Assembly (NCBI GenBank): GCA_934338765.1
Contig: CAKRHL010000004.1
Span: 1 to 34,230, forward strand
Source: an uncultured Lachnospiraceae bacterium
GTDB taxonomy: Bacteria; Bacillota; Clostridia; Lachnospirales; Lachnospiraceae
Length of the DNA stretch: 34,230 bases
Direction of reading: 5' to 3'
Shown: piece after piece, positions 33,053-34,230 of the stretch
How positions within the stretch are numbered: position 1 is the first letter of the stretch
Layout: the number at the start of each line of letters is the position of its first letter
Program-made: the position numbers and the translations under genes
The notes under the pieces: model-generated
The model's database searches: none
Seen by the model: only the letters and a program-made list of their open reading frames with translations
Told to the model about the DNA's origin: nothing

Positions 33053-33730
33053 ATGATCTGTTTGAAAAATATCGTAAAAACATACAATAAGGGAAAAAGC
33101 AATGCCTATGAGGCACTTCATGGGATCTCCATGGAGATCAAGGACGGGGAGATGACAGCGGTGATCGGAACTTCCGGAGCCGGAAAGTCTACGCTGCTTC
33201 ACATTCTTGCCTGCATTGACGGGTATGATTCCGGAGAATATACCATTGACGGAGAAGAGGTTGGCAAGATCTCCGAAAAGCAGATGGCGCAGGTGCGCAA
33301 TGAAAAGATCGGTATGGTAATGCAGGACTTTGCACTGGTGGATGGGTTTACGGCACTGGACAATGTGTTGATCCCGTTGGACTTTGCAGACAGGAAACAG
33401 CGGATCCGAAAGAAGGAGCGTCGGGAAAAGGCTTTAAAGATGCTTGATATGGTAGGGATGAAGGAATTTGCCGGAAAACCGGTCAATAACCTGTCGGGTG
33501 GACAGAAGCAGCGTGTGGCGATCGCCCGTGCCATTGCAAATGATCCGTCTATCATACTGGCAGATGAGCCGACGGGAGCGTTGGATTCTGCCACGACGGA
33601 GGAGATCATGAAGGTATTCCGTGATCTTAATGAGCAGGGAAGAACGATCGTTATCGTGACGCATGATCCTGCTGTGGCAGAGCAGTGCGGCAGAGTGATC
33701 CGGATCGAGGATGGACGGATCGTGGAGTAA
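33053..33730 (+). CDS. MacB/LolD-type ABC ATPase
   Basis: 225 residues from ATG 33053, where AGGGGGAG is well placed; the in-frame ATG at 33008 has no site. Walker A GTSGAGKST (39-47), Q-loop MVMQDFALV, signature LSGGQKQRVA (147-156), Walker B ILADEPTGALD with D171 and E172, H-loop IVTHD. Length and motifs match ATPases that drive FtsX-type permeases. Such three-gene units in Firmicutes often give resistance to, or sense, antimicrobial peptides (family knowledge). No two-component system sits beside this one except the AgrC/LytTR pair upstream. Confidence 0.94.
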   Translation: MICLKNIVKTYNKGKSNAYEALHGISMEIKDGEMTAVIGTSGAGKSTLLHILACIDGYDSGEYTIDGEEVGKISEKQMAQVRNEKIGMVMQDFALVDGFTALDNVLIPLDFADRKQRIRKKERREKALKMLDMVGMKEFAGKPVNNLSGGQKQRVAIARAIANDPSIILADEPTGALDSATTEEIMKVFRDLNEQGRTIVIVTHDPAVAEQCGRVIRIEDGRIVE

Positions 33731-33734
33731 AAAG

Positions 33735-33788
33735 GAGGCTGCCGCTTCACGATTTTTTAATCGTTAAAGTGACAGCCTGGTGTTTTTT
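33735..33788. terminator. Bidirectional terminator between ATPase and DUF4143 gene
   Basis: AGGCTG...CACGATT (33736-33754) pairs imperfectly with AATCGT...GACAGCCT (33759-33778). A T run follows on the plus strand (33783-33788) and an A run lies on the other side, giving a T tract for the minus strand. Confidence 0.75.
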
Positions 33789-34230
33789 ATAGGTCAATCG
33801 AATGCTCATTTAGCAAAAATTCATATAGTCCCAAGTGAAGGATTCCGTCTTCGTCCGTCCAAGGTTTCATGGACGTTTTTGAAACAATAATCTTCTTAAA
33901 GAAATCGTTTGTATTCTTTAAAGGCCTGAGTTCCGTATTCATTTTCTCTTCATTTGAAAGATTAAGTGCGGACTGAATATAATACTTTTTTGAACCGGCG
34001 TTCACAACGAAATCTATTTCAACCTGTGCTCTTGATTTTTTTCCGTTTTTTGTATTGGTTAATTCTATAACACCTACATCAACAAAATACCCACGGCATA
34101 ACAGCTCATTATACATAATGTTTTCCATTATGTGTGTTTCTTCCTGTTGACGGAAATTTAATTTGGCGTTCCGCAATCCGATATCGGTACAATAATATTT
34201 GGATGGATATTCAAAATATTTTTTGCCCTT
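33787..34230 (-). CDS. C-terminal part of an ATP-binding protein with DUF4143 domain (truncated by window)
   Basis: The minus-strand frame is open to the window edge, giving at least 147 residues. The visible part begins KGKKYFEYPSKYYCTDIGLR and continues NAKLNFRQQEETHIMEN, IMYNELLCRGYFVDVGVI, then QVEIDFVV. This is the C-terminal DUF4143 (PD-(D/E)xK-like) region found after an AAA+ domain in a large family of single-gene ATPases. The TTG at 34176 is not the real start. The family is common in anaerobes and often linked to mobile or defence regions, with function unknown. The AAA+ part lies outside the window. Confidence 0.88.
   Translation of the reverse strand, partial: KGKKYFEYPSKYYCTDIGLRNAKLNFRQQEETHIMENIMYNELLCRGYFVDVGVIELTNTKNGKKSRAQVEIDFVVNAGSKKYYIQSALNLSNEEKMNTELRPLKNTNDFFKKIIVSKTSMKPWTDEDGILHLGLYEFLLNEHSIDL

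Noticed and set aside
34003..34014. Another TTCACAAC match
   Set aside because: A single 8-base match inside the DUF4143 coding region without repeat or palindrome; expected by chance.

Overview
The window looks like a chromosomal segment of a Gram-positive Clostridia member, most likely Lachnospiraceae. The grounds are strong AGGAGG-type ribosome binding sites, AddAB rather than RecBCD, CUT1 sugar permeases with a YesL (DUF624) gene, an AgrC/LytTR-type two-component pair, and FtsX-type ABC exporters. The species cannot be fixed from sequence alone. No rRNA, tRNA, CRISPR array or transposase was seen, and no gene-free stretch exceeds 300 bases.

Layout. 1-735: 3' end of a tail-anchored surface protein. 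1002-6078: carbohydrate uptake locus with two membrane permeases, YesL and a lipoprotein binding protein; no ATPase is present. 6245-6915: a preQ1-I riboswitch controlling queT, a queuosine-precursor transporter. 7101-7580 (minus strand): a small membrane protein with a divergent FMN-binding-like domain. 7764-16401: addB-addA, with a secreted Ig-like/NlpC-P60 protein gene overlapping the end of addA.

16444-29210 is the accessory part. A LytTR response regulator is followed by a scar of a deleted histidine kinase, then a perfect 27-bp palindrome, then a 6-kb operon. That operon encodes a carrier protein, a BtrH/C39-fold protein, a PaaK-like adenylating enzyme, a secreted papain-like protease, a membrane-anchored partner, an ANL ligase and a small protein. 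A second, differently decayed copy of the first module follows: an nlpC remnant, a response regulator lacking most of its receiver, and an intact AgrC-like kinase. The same kind of palindrome comes next, then an ABC operon whose permease carries an M1-peptidase-like outer domain. Each copy kept what the other lost, so RR1 and the kinase, now 7 kb apart, are probably partners. Both palindromes hold the 10-mer ATTCACAACA twice at exactly 21 bp pitch. Both place a CATAAT -10 box 28 bp downstream and about 50-60 bp before an operon. I infer that these are LytTR-type operator-promoters tying both operons to one sensory system.

29372-33730 holds another exported, membrane-anchored protein followed by an FtsX-type ABC exporter (two permeases and an ATPase). 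33787-34230 (minus strand) is the end of a DUF4143 ATP-binding protein. The carrier-to-protease stretch is much more AT-rich than its surroundings, which suggests recent acquisition.
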